From Mariniblastus sp. (GTDB taxonomy: Bacteria > Planctomycetota > Planctomycetia > Pirellulales > Pirellulaceae), in assembly GCA_029251085.1 (NCBI GenBank), contig JAQXDZ010000032.1, positions 1 to 64,000 of the forward strand: a stretch of DNA of 64,000 bases, in the 5' to 3' direction. The position numbers and the translations under genes are program-made. Shown here piece after piece: positions 8,287 to 17,214 of this stretch (positions within the stretch are counted from its first letter, which is position 1; the number at the start of each line of letters is the position of its first letter). The notes beneath the pieces were generated by a model. The model had not been told where the DNA came from. It searched no databases and worked only from the letters and a program-made list of their open reading frames with translations.

Positions 8287-9252
8287 ATGCGTTTGATCAT
8301 GTTCGGCACCGGCCCATTTGCCGTTCCGACTTTTGAGGCTCTCATTCAGTCACCTCACGAAGTAGTTGCCCTTTTCACCCGGCCAATCGCGGATTCGGGT
8401 AAGCGTCGAAAAACCGCCGAGAATCCGACGCGGGATGTCGCAGAAAGCGCCGGTCTTTCAGTGTTCGACCCAATGAATGTGAATGATTCCGAGTCGGTGG
8501 AACAACTTTTGAAATTCGAGGCTGACTTATTTGTTGTTTGCGACTACGGCCAAATTCTTTCTCGAGACTGTCTTGCCGCTTCAAAACTTGGAGGCATTAA
8601 TCTTCACGGTTCCCTCCTTCCCAAATACCGTGGTGCCGCGCCGATTAATTGGGCGATCTTTCAGGGAGATCCCGTGACCGGGATTACGATTATTCACATG
8701 ACCGCAAAATTAGACGGCGGTCCCTGCTTAATCAAAGCAGAAACAGAAATTGGATCACAGGAAACGGCTGAACAAATCGAACCACGCCTAGCCAAACTTG
8801 GCGTCACTCCTGTCCTTGAAGCCATCGATATTTTAGAAAACTGGGATGGCAACTCACCAATCGGACAGATTCAGGATCCCGCACAAGCGACTCGCGCACC
8901 TCGGCTAAAAAAGTCCGATGGCAAAATCGACTGGTCACGATCAGCAGTAGAAATTGTCAATCAAATCCGTGCTTTCCAGCCCTGGCCTGGAACTTTTACT
9001 AACTGGCATAACGAAAAACTTAAACAGCCTTTGAGGTTAATTATTCATCAGGCGACTGCCTTGCCCGAACCAAGTGATTTCGGTGGTAAGGCACCCGGGA
9101 GTGTTTTGGTTTCCGATGGCAACGCTTTGTTTATTCAGACGGGAACGGGTCCAATCTCGATTGACACCGTCCAACCGGCCGGCAAACGTCCGATGCCAAT
9201 TGGCGATTTTTTACGGGGTCGGGCACCAGCAATCGACGATCTTTTCCAATAA
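8287..9252 (+). CDS. fmt: methionyl-tRNA formyltransferase
   Basis: Formylates Met-tRNAfMet with 10-formyl-tetrahydrofolate. The 321-residue protein starts MRLIMFGTGPFAVPTFEAL and contains the hydrolase/transferase signature HGSLLPKYRGAAPINWAI, including the catalytic Asn-His-Asp-type environment seen in Fmt and PurN. The C-terminal third (about 205-315) matches the tRNA-binding barrel of Fmt. An RBS-like AGAAAG precedes the ATG. With def just upstream it forms the usual initiator-methionine module. Confidence 0.95.
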   Translation: MRLIMFGTGPFAVPTFEALIQSPHEVVALFTRPIADSGKRRKTAENPTRDVAESAGLSVFDPMNVNDSESVEQLLKFEADLFVVCDYGQILSRDCLAASKLGGINLHGSLLPKYRGAAPINWAIFQGDPVTGITIIHMTAKLDGGPCLIKAETEIGSQETAEQIEPRLAKLGVTPVLEAIDILENWDGNSPIGQIQDPAQATRAPRLKKSDGKIDWSRSAVEIVNQIRAFQPWPGTFTNWHNEKLKQPLRLIIHQATALPEPSDFGGKAPGSVLVSDGNALFIQTGTGPISIDTVQPAGKRPMPIGDFLRGRAPAIDDLFQ

Positions 9253-9551
9253 GTCTCTCCCATTTGGCTAAGGAAACGCTCAGGTCTGGAGAAGTGCCGC
9301 GGAAAAGCACTGCGATTTCGCCTTGCAATCTAAAGGATTTTTACAGCGGGTTCCGAGGAGCTTAATATTGCGGCTCAATCGCCGTCGAACCGCAAACTGC
9401 CATCGCCAGCTTAAAAAACAATTTTGAGCATCGCGAAATTTCGACTCGCGTCGGCGAAACGCCTCATGGTAGACTGGCGACCCAGCAACTAGTACGTTTT
9501 TACAGCTTTCTAGTTGGCTATTCGATTCACCGTTTTTTACTTTCGCGATCT

Positions 9552-11024
9552 ATGTCCAACGATACTAAAACACACAAGCTCTACATCGAAACTGTCGGCT
9601 GTCAGATGAACATGCTCGACAGTGAAATGGTCGTTGCGAGTCTCCGCCGAGAAGGATACGAATTATCAGACAATGTTGGTGATGCCGACACTATTTTGTT
9701 TAATACTTGTTCGGTCAGGGAGCAGGCAGAAAACAAGACTTACAGTGCTTTGGGACGACTGCGGGCTGAGAAAAAAAATCATCCTCATAAAATCATCGGT
9801 GTCATGGGTTGCATGGCACAAAAAGATCAAAAGTTAATTTTTCAGAGAGCACCCTACGTCGATCTTATTGTTGGTCCCGGCCAATTAAAAGAAATTCCAT
9901 CTCTCATCCAAAAAGCGCGTACCGATGGCGGTCAACATACGGCAGTGGGTTTAGGCCGTACCGCTGGCAAAGTAGCCGACATTAAACGAAGTCATGAAAC
10001 TTTTGATCCGCTACGTGACCCCACCATGCGACCAACACCGTTTCAAGCTTTTCTCAGAATCCAAATTGGCTGCGATAAATTTTGCACCTATTGCATTGTG
10101 CCCATGACACGGGGGCCAGAGCAGGGCAGGTCACCGCAAATGGTCTTCGACGAAGCCAAAATACTCGCCGATCAAGGGTGTAAGGAAATCACGCTCCTCG
10201 GGCAAACCGTGAACAGCTACAAACACGTCACTAAAGATGGAACGACAACACGACTTGCCGATCTTCTTTATCAACTTCATGAAATTAATGGCATCGAACG
10301 TATTAAGTTCGTGACCAGCTACCCCAAGGATATGGGATACGATTTGTTGACCGCCGTTCGTGATCTAAAAAAAGTTTCACCGTATCTCCACGTTCCTCTC
10401 CAAAGCGGATCCGATGCCGTACTAAAACGAATGAAGCGTGGTTACACCGTCGGAGACTATCGCGACATGATGGCACGGATTAATGAAACGTTAGGCGACG
10501 CTGCTGCAATTTCTTCTGACTTCATTGTCGGTTTCTGCGGTGAAACAGAAGAAGAATTCCAAGAGACCGTGAACTTGGTAAAGGAATGCCGATTCAAAAA
10601 CAGTTTCATTTTTAAATATTCTGAACGGCCGGGAACGAAAGCATCCGATCACCTACCTGATGACATTCCATTTTTGGTAAAAAAGCGTCGCAATAATGAA
10701 TTGCTGAATGTTCAAAACCAAATCAGCGAGGAAGACAATCAGAAATTCCTTGGCAAGACCGTCGAGGTGCTCGTCGAGGGACCAAGCAAACGAACTGGTG
10801 CCGACGTCAACGACCTTTCCAACGGCCAGCCCGCCTCCGCAGGGACGCCGATGCAACTGACTGGGCGTACTCATTGCGATCGAATTGTTGTGTTCGATGG
10901 CACGACGCGGCTAGTCGGTCAGACTATTCCTATTGGAATTTACGAAGTCGCTGCGTTCACCCTAATGGGCACCGTCATCACCGATCACGTTGCTTCGGGG
11001 CCAGTGGTCAGTCTCAAAGGATAA
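9552..11024 (+). CDS. miaB: tRNA-2-methylthio-N6-(dimethylallyl)adenosine synthase
   Basis: Radical-SAM methylthiotransferase acting on A37 of tRNAs reading UNN codons. The N-terminal UPF0004 domain supplies three Cys for the auxiliary cluster (C17 in VGCQMN, C53 in NTCSVRE, C87 in GCMAQ). The radical-SAM cluster is C174-x3-C178-x2-C181. A C-terminal TRAM-like stretch follows KFLGKTVEVLVEG. The pattern NTCSVREQAENK favours MiaB over MtaB or RimO. Length 490 is slightly above the typical 440-480. It converges on the FHA/kinase gene with a 38-bp gap. Confidence 0.93.
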   Translation: MSNDTKTHKLYIETVGCQMNMLDSEMVVASLRREGYELSDNVGDADTILFNTCSVREQAENKTYSALGRLRAEKKNHPHKIIGVMGCMAQKDQKLIFQRAPYVDLIVGPGQLKEIPSLIQKARTDGGQHTAVGLGRTAGKVADIKRSHETFDPLRDPTMRPTPFQAFLRIQIGCDKFCTYCIVPMTRGPEQGRSPQMVFDEAKILADQGCKEITLLGQTVNSYKHVTKDGTTTRLADLLYQLHEINGIERIKFVTSYPKDMGYDLLTAVRDLKKVSPYLHVPLQSGSDAVLKRMKRGYTVGDYRDMMARINETLGDAAAISSDFIVGFCGETEEEFQETVNLVKECRFKNSFIFKYSERPGTKASDHLPDDIPFLVKKRRNNELLNVQNQISEEDNQKFLGKTVEVLVEGPSKRTGADVNDLSNGQPASAGTPMQLTGRTHCDRIVVFDGTTRLVGQTIPIGIYEVAAFTLMGTVITDHVASGPVVSLKG

Positions 11025-11062
11025 TGACTGAAATTGGTTCCGGCCTCTTACTTTGGCGAAGG

Positions 11063-12283
11063 TTAAAATCCCGGATCCAGATTTTGATATCTGCCGATTC
11101 GGACCAACTCTTTAATTAAATCAGAAGGCGTCTGGAATCGATTGTCAGGATCTTTTTCGAGTAACTGCATCACGATCTTTTCGAATAGGTCGTTGATGGC
11201 TAATTGATACGACTTAGGATCCTTAGGAGTTTCATCGCGAACATTGGCCAGCATCTCGACCAGCGAATCGCCGCTGACCGGCGGACGACCGGTCAGCAAA
11301 GCATAGCAAGTTGCTCCCAGTCCATATAAATCCGACCGCGTATCGACTTCCATGTTGGCTCGCGTCCTTTCCGGAGCCATGTAAGGAATATCGCCAAGGA
11401 GTTGCCCCGGCTGAGTGACTTGCTGCGCCAAAGTTCCCTCGAGTGCTTTCGCCAACATAAAATCACCCAACAGACACGCCTTATCGCTGTGCCGCCGCAA
11501 AATATTGGCGGGCGTCACATTCCGGTGAATAATTTTGTTTTCGTATCCTTTGTTCAATGCTCTCGCTACATCGACGGCAATTTGCCAAACCTTTTTCCAA
11601 TCCAGCATTCCTTCAATTCCGGTCCGCTCAATCAATTCAGACAAGTTTTCGCCATCGATATACTCCATGGCAGCCCAGCAGTAAGGGCCGTTCTTACCCG
11701 CATTATAAAGATCGACAATTCTTGGATCTTTGATCGGCAACATGGTTCGCATTGCCCGAACAAAACGTTGGCGCTGTTCATCATTGGAAGTGAATTGCGG
11801 AGTCAAAACTTTCACCGCCGCAATTCGATCTTTTTTAGCATCTCGTGCTTTAAAAACGATTCCGTTGTTGCCCTTGCCGATAATTTCCAGCAACTCGTAA
11901 GGGCCTAATTCAGTGCCGACTAAATTTTGGAGCGGTTTTACAGAACCCGCACCTGCCTGATAAACGGGCGAATAAGTGTGCTCGTCGCTGTCTTTTTTGA
12001 TCAATCTAATCTGGCTATCGCCCGCCTGAATAACACTACCCGCATTGATCGTGCCTGTTGTTATTTGATTTCCATCGACAAACGTTCCGCTGGAACTTCC
12101 TCGATCTGAAATTACATATTCATCGCCACGATTTCCTAATTCGAAATGGATTCGCGAAACCGACGGATCTGCCAAGCGAAAATCACTTTTCTCTCCGCGA
12201 CCTACGATGACAGTCTCGCCATCCTTGATATCAAAAATCCGACCGGCATCTGGTCCCGCAAAAATAGTTAGCTGTAAGTCCAT
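11063..12283 (-). CDS. FHA domain plus Ser/Thr kinase-like domain, probably a pseudokinase
   Basis: From the ATG at 12283 (preceded by GGAAG) the protein is 406 residues. An upstream ATG at 12409 would add 42 residues with no domain. Residues about 5-95 are a forkhead-associated domain (VIVGRG, SVSRIHFEL, SDRGSSSGTFVDG), which binds phosphothreonine. Residues about 128-400 have the kinase fold: loop GKGNNGIVF, K158 in AAVKVL, MAPER and DLYGLG. The catalytic loop, however, reads H253-R254-N255 where active kinases have HRD, and the DFG motif is D274-F-M. Loss of the catalytic Asp predicts little or no phosphotransfer, so a phospho-dependent scaffold is likely. It is divergent to another kinase gene. 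Confidence 0.85.
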   Translation of the reverse strand: MDLQLTIFAGPDAGRIFDIKDGETVIVGRGEKSDFRLADPSVSRIHFELGNRGDEYVISDRGSSSGTFVDGNQITTGTINAGSVIQAGDSQIRLIKKDSDEHTYSPVYQAGAGSVKPLQNLVGTELGPYELLEIIGKGNNGIVFKARDAKKDRIAAVKVLTPQFTSNDEQRQRFVRAMRTMLPIKDPRIVDLYNAGKNGPYCWAAMEYIDGENLSELIERTGIEGMLDWKKVWQIAVDVARALNKGYENKIIHRNVTPANILRRHSDKACLLGDFMLAKALEGTLAQQVTQPGQLLGDIPYMAPERTRANMEVDTRSDLYGLGATCYALLTGRPPVSGDSLVEMLANVRDETPKDPKSYQLAINDLFEKIVMQLLEKDPDNRFQTPSDLIKELVRIGRYQNLDPGF

Positions 12284-12536
12284 GGTTCTTCCGAGGGATG
12301 ACTGGTCAAAAATTTTGTTCTTGTCCGATTCCGAGCAATTATAGCTACAAGGCGATATTGCCGCGACCGATGGATCATTAATATCAATTTCATTAAGTAC
12401 CAACTGCATCTCTGAAGTTTAACTCCAGAATATGAAACCTCGCCCATTGGATTAGAGGTTGCAGTCGACGTGGTTTTCGACGGCAACTACAATGCGGAAA
12501 GCCTGGTCACTCTTCATTGCTCCGAGATTCAAGTCA

Positions 12537-15359
12537 GTGAAAATTAATTGCCACAACTGCAATCGAGCACTGACGTACAGCGAGACTCCTCCTCGTTTTT
12601 GCCAGCACTGTGGCGAACCCTTACAGCTAACCGATGAATCGAGGGGTTCAACCGAATCGGAGGAAGACCTAACGATCGCACCGCAAGAACCCAAATTTAG
12701 CGGGGAGCTTGCGATACAAGAAAACGATCTGGTCGACCATTACCGGATGATTCGCTGGCTTGGTTCAGGCGGGATGGGAACGGTCTGGGAAGCCGTCGAC
12801 GAGAATAATGGCCGTCGCGTTGCCATCAAACGCAATGCCGAAAGCATGGTTTCGGATGAGACATACGTCAAACGTTTTATCCGCGAAGCCCAATTAGCCG
12901 CGCAGGTCTCTCACCCGAATGTGACCTTTATTTATGGCGTAGGAAACGAGGCTGGTCAGTCTTACATCGCGATGGAATTGATGCCTGGCAATACCTTAGC
13001 CGACTTAGTTAGCGTTGAAGGATCGCTCGCTTGCCCGGTTGCCGTCGATCACGTCATTGGTATCGTCGATGGCCTAATTGCTGTACACGAACAAGGAATG
13101 ATTCATCGAGATGTCAAACCGGCAAATTGCTTTCTCGATTCCAATGGCAAAGTCAAGATTGGCGATTTTGGACTTTCTAAATCGACGCGTGATAAAGAAA
13201 CCGGATTGACAAAAACAGGCACCTTCATGGGCACCCCGTCCTATGCCGCTCCTGAACAAATCCGGGGCGATAAGGTGGATGGACGGACAGATCTTTACTC
13301 CGTCGGAGCTACCTTGTTCTTTCTGCTCACCGGTCGCACTCCGTTCCTTGGTGACGCCATGTCGGTTACCGCACAGGTAATTGCCGACCGAGCGCCCATC
13401 TGTTCGGAAATCAATCCGACGATTCCAAAAGATCTTGGACGGGCTGTCGCGAAATGCCTAGAAAAAGATCCCGCAAAACGATTTCAAACTTTGGAATCTC
13501 TCCGCCTAGCATTGATTCCTTTTGCTACAAAACGCGAGTCGATCTCTGATGTCGGTCGCCGACTTGCCGCGTATATGATCGATCAGACAGTAATTCAGAT
13601 TGTGCTCACACTGATAATCTCTGTCATCACGGTTTTCATCATTTCCCAGGGAGATGGATTTCAACTCGACGACGAAAAACTTCAGCGAGTGACAAAGTCG
13701 GTAGGCTCTTGGGGAGTAATCTTAAGTTGGTTACTGACGACGCTCTATTTTACTTTTTGCGAAGGCTGGTTCGGGCGTGGTGTTGGTAAGCGATTGATGA
13801 TGTTGAATCTGATCGACTCCGAAGGGCAACGCCCCGGTGCACTCAAGGCCTTCGCTCGATCTGCAATTCTGCCGGGCGGCCTAGGTATTCCGGTTTTCTT
13901 TATGCTTTGGAATGCAAGTGATATCTCGCCAACCGCGACTGTAGAAGTTCAGTTACAAGTTTTTATGCGCGACCTCGCTGCTTCCTATATTCCCTGTCTG
14001 ATTTGTGTCTCAACGATGAGGGCTTCAAATCGATTTCTAGGCATCCATGGAATGCTGACGGGAACGCGTGTCATTCGCCTCAATCAAGGCAAGCAAAAAT
14101 TCCCGATTCCAGTGATCGTTCCTACGTTGACTGCCGTCGAGCCACTGCAATTTGGCCCCTACGAAACAACAGAGCTGATTGGTGAATCCAAATATGGAAA
14201 AGTATATTTGAGCAGAGACGACACACTTCGTCGGAACGTTTGGATCGTTGTCCACACAGATGAAACGGATTTTTCAGTTGACCGAATGAACTTGGCGCGC
14301 GATTCGCGTCAACGGTGGCTCGATGGCGGTTCGCTTAGCGACGGCCAACGATGGGATGCGTTCGAATCTATCGAAGGCGTTCCCGTACACATTTTCGTGG
14401 GCCTGCAAAATAACGCTGACTGGAGCCTGTACGGCCAAGTTATGCTCGACATTGTCATCGAGGTTCAAGAAGCCATCAAAGACAACACCCTGCCAAAAAC
14501 AATTAGCCTGTCTTTAGTCTGGCTCAATCAAGCTGGACACGGCAGGCTGATCGATAAACAACTCGTTAACCCTGTCGAAAATAATCCGCTAGTACTTAAC
14601 GAACTTCCTCAATCTAATCTTGCCGGCATTGACTCCCGCCAACCAATCCCAGTCGAAAAAGCTGTTGGGCTGGTGCAAGAACTGGGAGAACTATTTCAAA
14701 GAATCCAAGTATTTCCTAACTCCGTGCGCGACTTTTTAGCCGAGCTTCAAGTGCGGCCAAAAACAGTGGAAACGCTGCGATGGGCTGAAGAGCAACTACA
14801 GTCTCGGTCTAACTCCATTAGCAACCTGACCTGGGATGGTCGATTGGGAGTGTTGAGTGCGACACTCGGTATCGAATTGGTTTTATATTCCCTAGTCTCG
14901 AGTGTTACTTACCTGGCTTGTTTTTTCTTTGTTCCCGCAAGCATTACCTATTGTTTCTCGATCGGTCTCATTCTGTCTTTAATCTTGCCTGTCTTGTTTA
15001 GCTGGCGTTGGTGCGGCGGCCCCGTGTTTCAAGTGATGGGTATCGAAGTCTGTAACCTAAAAGGCGAAAAGGCCAGCGGTTTAATCTGTTCAATTCGTTC
15101 CATCATTTCGTGGACGCCTATTTTTGCGATTATCGGAGTCGTCGTTCTATCACAACTCTATCTCGATCAAGGCAGCGGAATTGATTCTCCCAATGAACCA
15201 ATCATAACGCCCGAGACCAATCCAATTGCACAATTCAGGGGAGATCTAATTGTCTATTACTCCCTCTTCTGTCTAGCACTTGGCTTGGTAATCGCAATCG
15301 TAAAACCAAAACGTGGTATTGCCGACTTTTTACTGAGAACGCGATTGATGCCAAAATAG
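12537..15359 (+). CDS. Ser/Thr protein kinase with RDD membrane domain, degenerate second kinase domain and second RDD domain
   Basis: A 940-residue multidomain protein if started at the GTG at 12537, which places a zinc ribbon (C5, C8, C22, C25) at the N-terminus; ATGs at 12459 and 12492 are alternatives. An apparently active kinase follows: GSGGMG loop, K98 in VAIK, HRD with D192, DFG with D210. Residues about 340-495 form an RDD-type membrane domain (RRLAAYMID then GRGVGKRLMMLNLID). From about 539 a second kinase N-lobe is recognisable (FGPYETTELIGESKYGKVY), but VAIK is replaced by VWIVVH and no HRD or DFG follows. Residues about 766-930 are a second RDD-like domain. The layout suggests an internal duplication with a decayed second kinase. 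Confidence 0.82.
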   Translation: MKINCHNCNRALTYSETPPRFCQHCGEPLQLTDESRGSTESEEDLTIAPQEPKFSGELAIQENDLVDHYRMIRWLGSGGMGTVWEAVDENNGRRVAIKRNAESMVSDETYVKRFIREAQLAAQVSHPNVTFIYGVGNEAGQSYIAMELMPGNTLADLVSVEGSLACPVAVDHVIGIVDGLIAVHEQGMIHRDVKPANCFLDSNGKVKIGDFGLSKSTRDKETGLTKTGTFMGTPSYAAPEQIRGDKVDGRTDLYSVGATLFFLLTGRTPFLGDAMSVTAQVIADRAPICSEINPTIPKDLGRAVAKCLEKDPAKRFQTLESLRLALIPFATKRESISDVGRRLAAYMIDQTVIQIVLTLIISVITVFIISQGDGFQLDDEKLQRVTKSVGSWGVILSWLLTTLYFTFCEGWFGRGVGKRLMMLNLIDSEGQRPGALKAFARSAILPGGLGIPVFFMLWNASDISPTATVEVQLQVFMRDLAASYIPCLICVSTMRASNRFLGIHGMLTGTRVIRLNQGKQKFPIPVIVPTLTAVEPLQFGPYETTELIGESKYGKVYLSRDDTLRRNVWIVVHTDETDFSVDRMNLARDSRQRWLDGGSLSDGQRWDAFESIEGVPVHIFVGLQNNADWSLYGQVMLDIVIEVQEAIKDNTLPKTISLSLVWLNQAGHGRLIDKQLVNPVENNPLVLNELPQSNLAGIDSRQPIPVEKAVGLVQELGELFQRIQVFPNSVRDFLAELQVRPKTVETLRWAEEQLQSRSNSISNLTWDGRLGVLSATLGIELVLYSLVSSVTYLACFFFVPASITYCFSIGLILSLILPVLFSWRWCGGPVFQVMGIEVCNLKGEKASGLICSIRSIISWTPIFAIIGVVVLSQLYLDQGSGIDSPNEPIITPETNPIAQFRGDLIVYYSLFCLALGLVIAIVKPKRGIADFLLRTRLMPK

Positions 15360-15659
15360 ATTGGCTTCATCGCGACTGAAACTGGGTGAAAACCGACAAA
15401 CCCACTTGACCTATTCCCCCCAGATTAGCTTCTGAGTCGGGTTCCGCAGTTAAAACGCTGGATTGAACAACATGGCAAACCGGGGCGGTTGAGCAGACTT
15501 TGCCGAATTGGTAATTTAACCGACTGTTTCGCTGGGCAATTTTCCAGTGACGCGGTGACGGCATTGGAGCCGAACCCGGACCTTAGTGCGTTGTGCATTC
15601 TCAGCTACCTGAAAATGATTCAATCGCATTAATTTATTTTACCATTCAAGGGGATGAGG

Positions 15660-15902
15660 ATGAAAAAGTTTATTGCAGCCGTCGTATGCACATTGTTGAT
15701 GACCGGAACCATGTTCGCTCAAGAAAGCGAAGCTCCAGTTGAGCCAGTCGCACAGGCGGCTCCAAGTGTTGTTGCTGGAAGCGGTTGCTGCGGTGCGACT
15801 ACAGACTGTGGAAGCGATCCATGTGCAAAGCGAGTCCGTTTGGTCGCAAAGCTTCGTGGAAAAATGTCTTGCCGTCGCGCACGACGTAGTTGCTGCAACT
15901 AG
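15660..15902 (+). CDS. small secreted Cys/Arg-rich protein
   Basis: Starting at the second ATG (15660), which has AAGGGG six bases upstream, gives 80 residues; the ATG at 15654 abuts that RBS and is less likely. MKKFIAAVVCTLLMTGTMFAQ is a clear signal peptide with AQ cleavage. The mature part has a Glu/Pro/Ala stretch, a GSGCCGATTDCGSDPC cluster and an Arg/Cys-rich tail ending RRSCCN, with seven cysteines after the predicted cleavage site. Function unknown; disulfide bonding in the periplasm is plausible. It is monocistronic, ending in a strong terminator. Confidence 0.72.
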   Translation: MKKFIAAVVCTLLMTGTMFAQESEAPVEPVAQAAPSVVAGSGCCGATTDCGSDPCAKRVRLVAKLRGKMSCRRARRSCCN

Positions 15903-15941
15903 TGTCATTTTATTGCACTTGTCGCAATCTAAAAACTCAAG

Positions 15942-15972
15942 GCATCGCTCCGATCAAGGGCGATGCTTTTTT
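15942..15972 (+). terminator. intrinsic terminator after the small secreted protein gene
   Basis: GCATCGC (15942-15948) pairs perfectly with GCGATGC (15960-15966), an 11-base loop lies between, and six T follow. Confidence 0.9.
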
Positions 15973-16010
15973 ATTGAATCAACGACACCATGACGTAACA
16001 CAATCGGCAA

Positions 16011-17093
16011 TCAATTTCCGACCGGAAATAACTGTGTCATTATTTTTGTCGCCTGATCCCATTGCTCTGCTGCTCGCTCGAAATCGACATCCATAATTTT
16101 CAGAGATAAAGAATCTGGAACTGCCGGTGACTTTGTTGTGATCGACCGGTTCAGAGGAATTTGTGCACTTTGGCTTTGCGCCAATTCCTCTTCGACATCG
16201 GCCGCCAATAGTCGATCGACCAACATCCGAGCTCGCGTTGGATTAGGGCCATTTTTGATAATCGAAAGCGTATTTGGAATTAATAAAGTTCCCATTTGAT
16301 CAGACTTTTGGTCGGGAAACACAATCGCTACCGGATTGGCTTTATTCAGTTCGATCATTGCATCATCGGTGTCTGTTAGCCCGAACGCATATTCTCCGCG
16401 AGCCACTTTGATAGCGACTTGCTTATTCCCACCTTCGACCACCGCATTGTCTGCAATATCAGTCAGCAAAGCGACCGCATCTGTTTCGCCCAGCATTGCA
16501 AACAGTACGGCCGCATGGGTTGCGGTGGTTCCAAACAAAGGCCTCGCAATCGCACATTTGTTTTTCCATTTTGGATCCGCTAAATCGTAAATAGAATCCG
16601 GCATTTGATCCGGATCGTTAATCAGGTTGGTATTAACAATCAACACACGTGCCCGGGCGGCAAAGCCGTGCCACTGATCACGCGAAGAAATGTACTGCGA
16701 CGGAAATACTTCAGCAGCGGGACTGCGATAAACTTCTAACAATCCAAGTTTTTGTAGTCGCAACGTGTGGAGTATTTCATTATTCCAAAAAATATCAGCT
16801 TGAGGCCGTGCTTTGCTTTGAATTATTTCAGTCACCAACCCGACCGTCTTGTTAGATTCCTGATCGAATTTGGGCAAAACCCGCAGTTCCAATTCCGGGC
16901 CAACGCGTTTAAGAATCGGCTCAGCAAACTCTCGGTCCAATGCTGAATAGACAACGACTTCATTATCTGTCTTGGCAATACAGCCAGCACAAAGACTGAT
17001 CATTGCACTGCAGAACGCTGCGATAAACCAACAAAAACAGGGGTTTAAGTTTGCCGAGGAAGCTTTAATTTTAGTACCCTTTATTTTCTTCAT
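16011..17093 (-). CDS. extracellular solute-binding lipoprotein, Fe(III)/ABC-transport type
   Basis: The ATG at 17093 has GTGGAG eight bases upstream and starts a Lys-rich n-region; the frame opens 21 codons earlier without support. A hydrophobic segment ends in the lipobox LCAGC, so the protein is probably a lipoprotein. The mature part (EVVVYSALDREFAEPILKRV, then DIFWNNE, FGLTDTDDA, PNTLSIIKNGPNP) matches family 1 solute-binding proteins of the iron(III) type such as FutA/FbpA. No permease or ATPase gene is adjacent, so it is an orphan binding protein whose partner must be elsewhere. The ligand is not certain. Confidence 0.82.
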   Translation of the reverse strand: MKKIKGTKIKASSANLNPCFCWFIAAFCSAMISLCAGCIAKTDNEVVVYSALDREFAEPILKRVGPELELRVLPKFDQESNKTVGLVTEIIQSKARPQADIFWNNEILHTLRLQKLGLLEVYRSPAAEVFPSQYISSRDQWHGFAARARVLIVNTNLINDPDQMPDSIYDLADPKWKNKCAIARPLFGTTATHAAVLFAMLGETDAVALLTDIADNAVVEGGNKQVAIKVARGEYAFGLTDTDDAMIELNKANPVAIVFPDQKSDQMGTLLIPNTLSIIKNGPNPTRARMLVDRLLAADVEEELAQSQSAQIPLNRSITTKSPAVPDSLSLKIMDVDFERAAEQWDQATKIMTQLFPVGN

Positions 17094-17214
17094 TCGAAAC
17101 ACTCCACTTTTCGTTACGATACAGTGCGTTTCATTTCGCCGAAATAATCTCGCCAACCACCAGACCTAAATGATTTTCATCCGCAAATTATATCTTATGA
17201 CATTTGCTCGCCCA

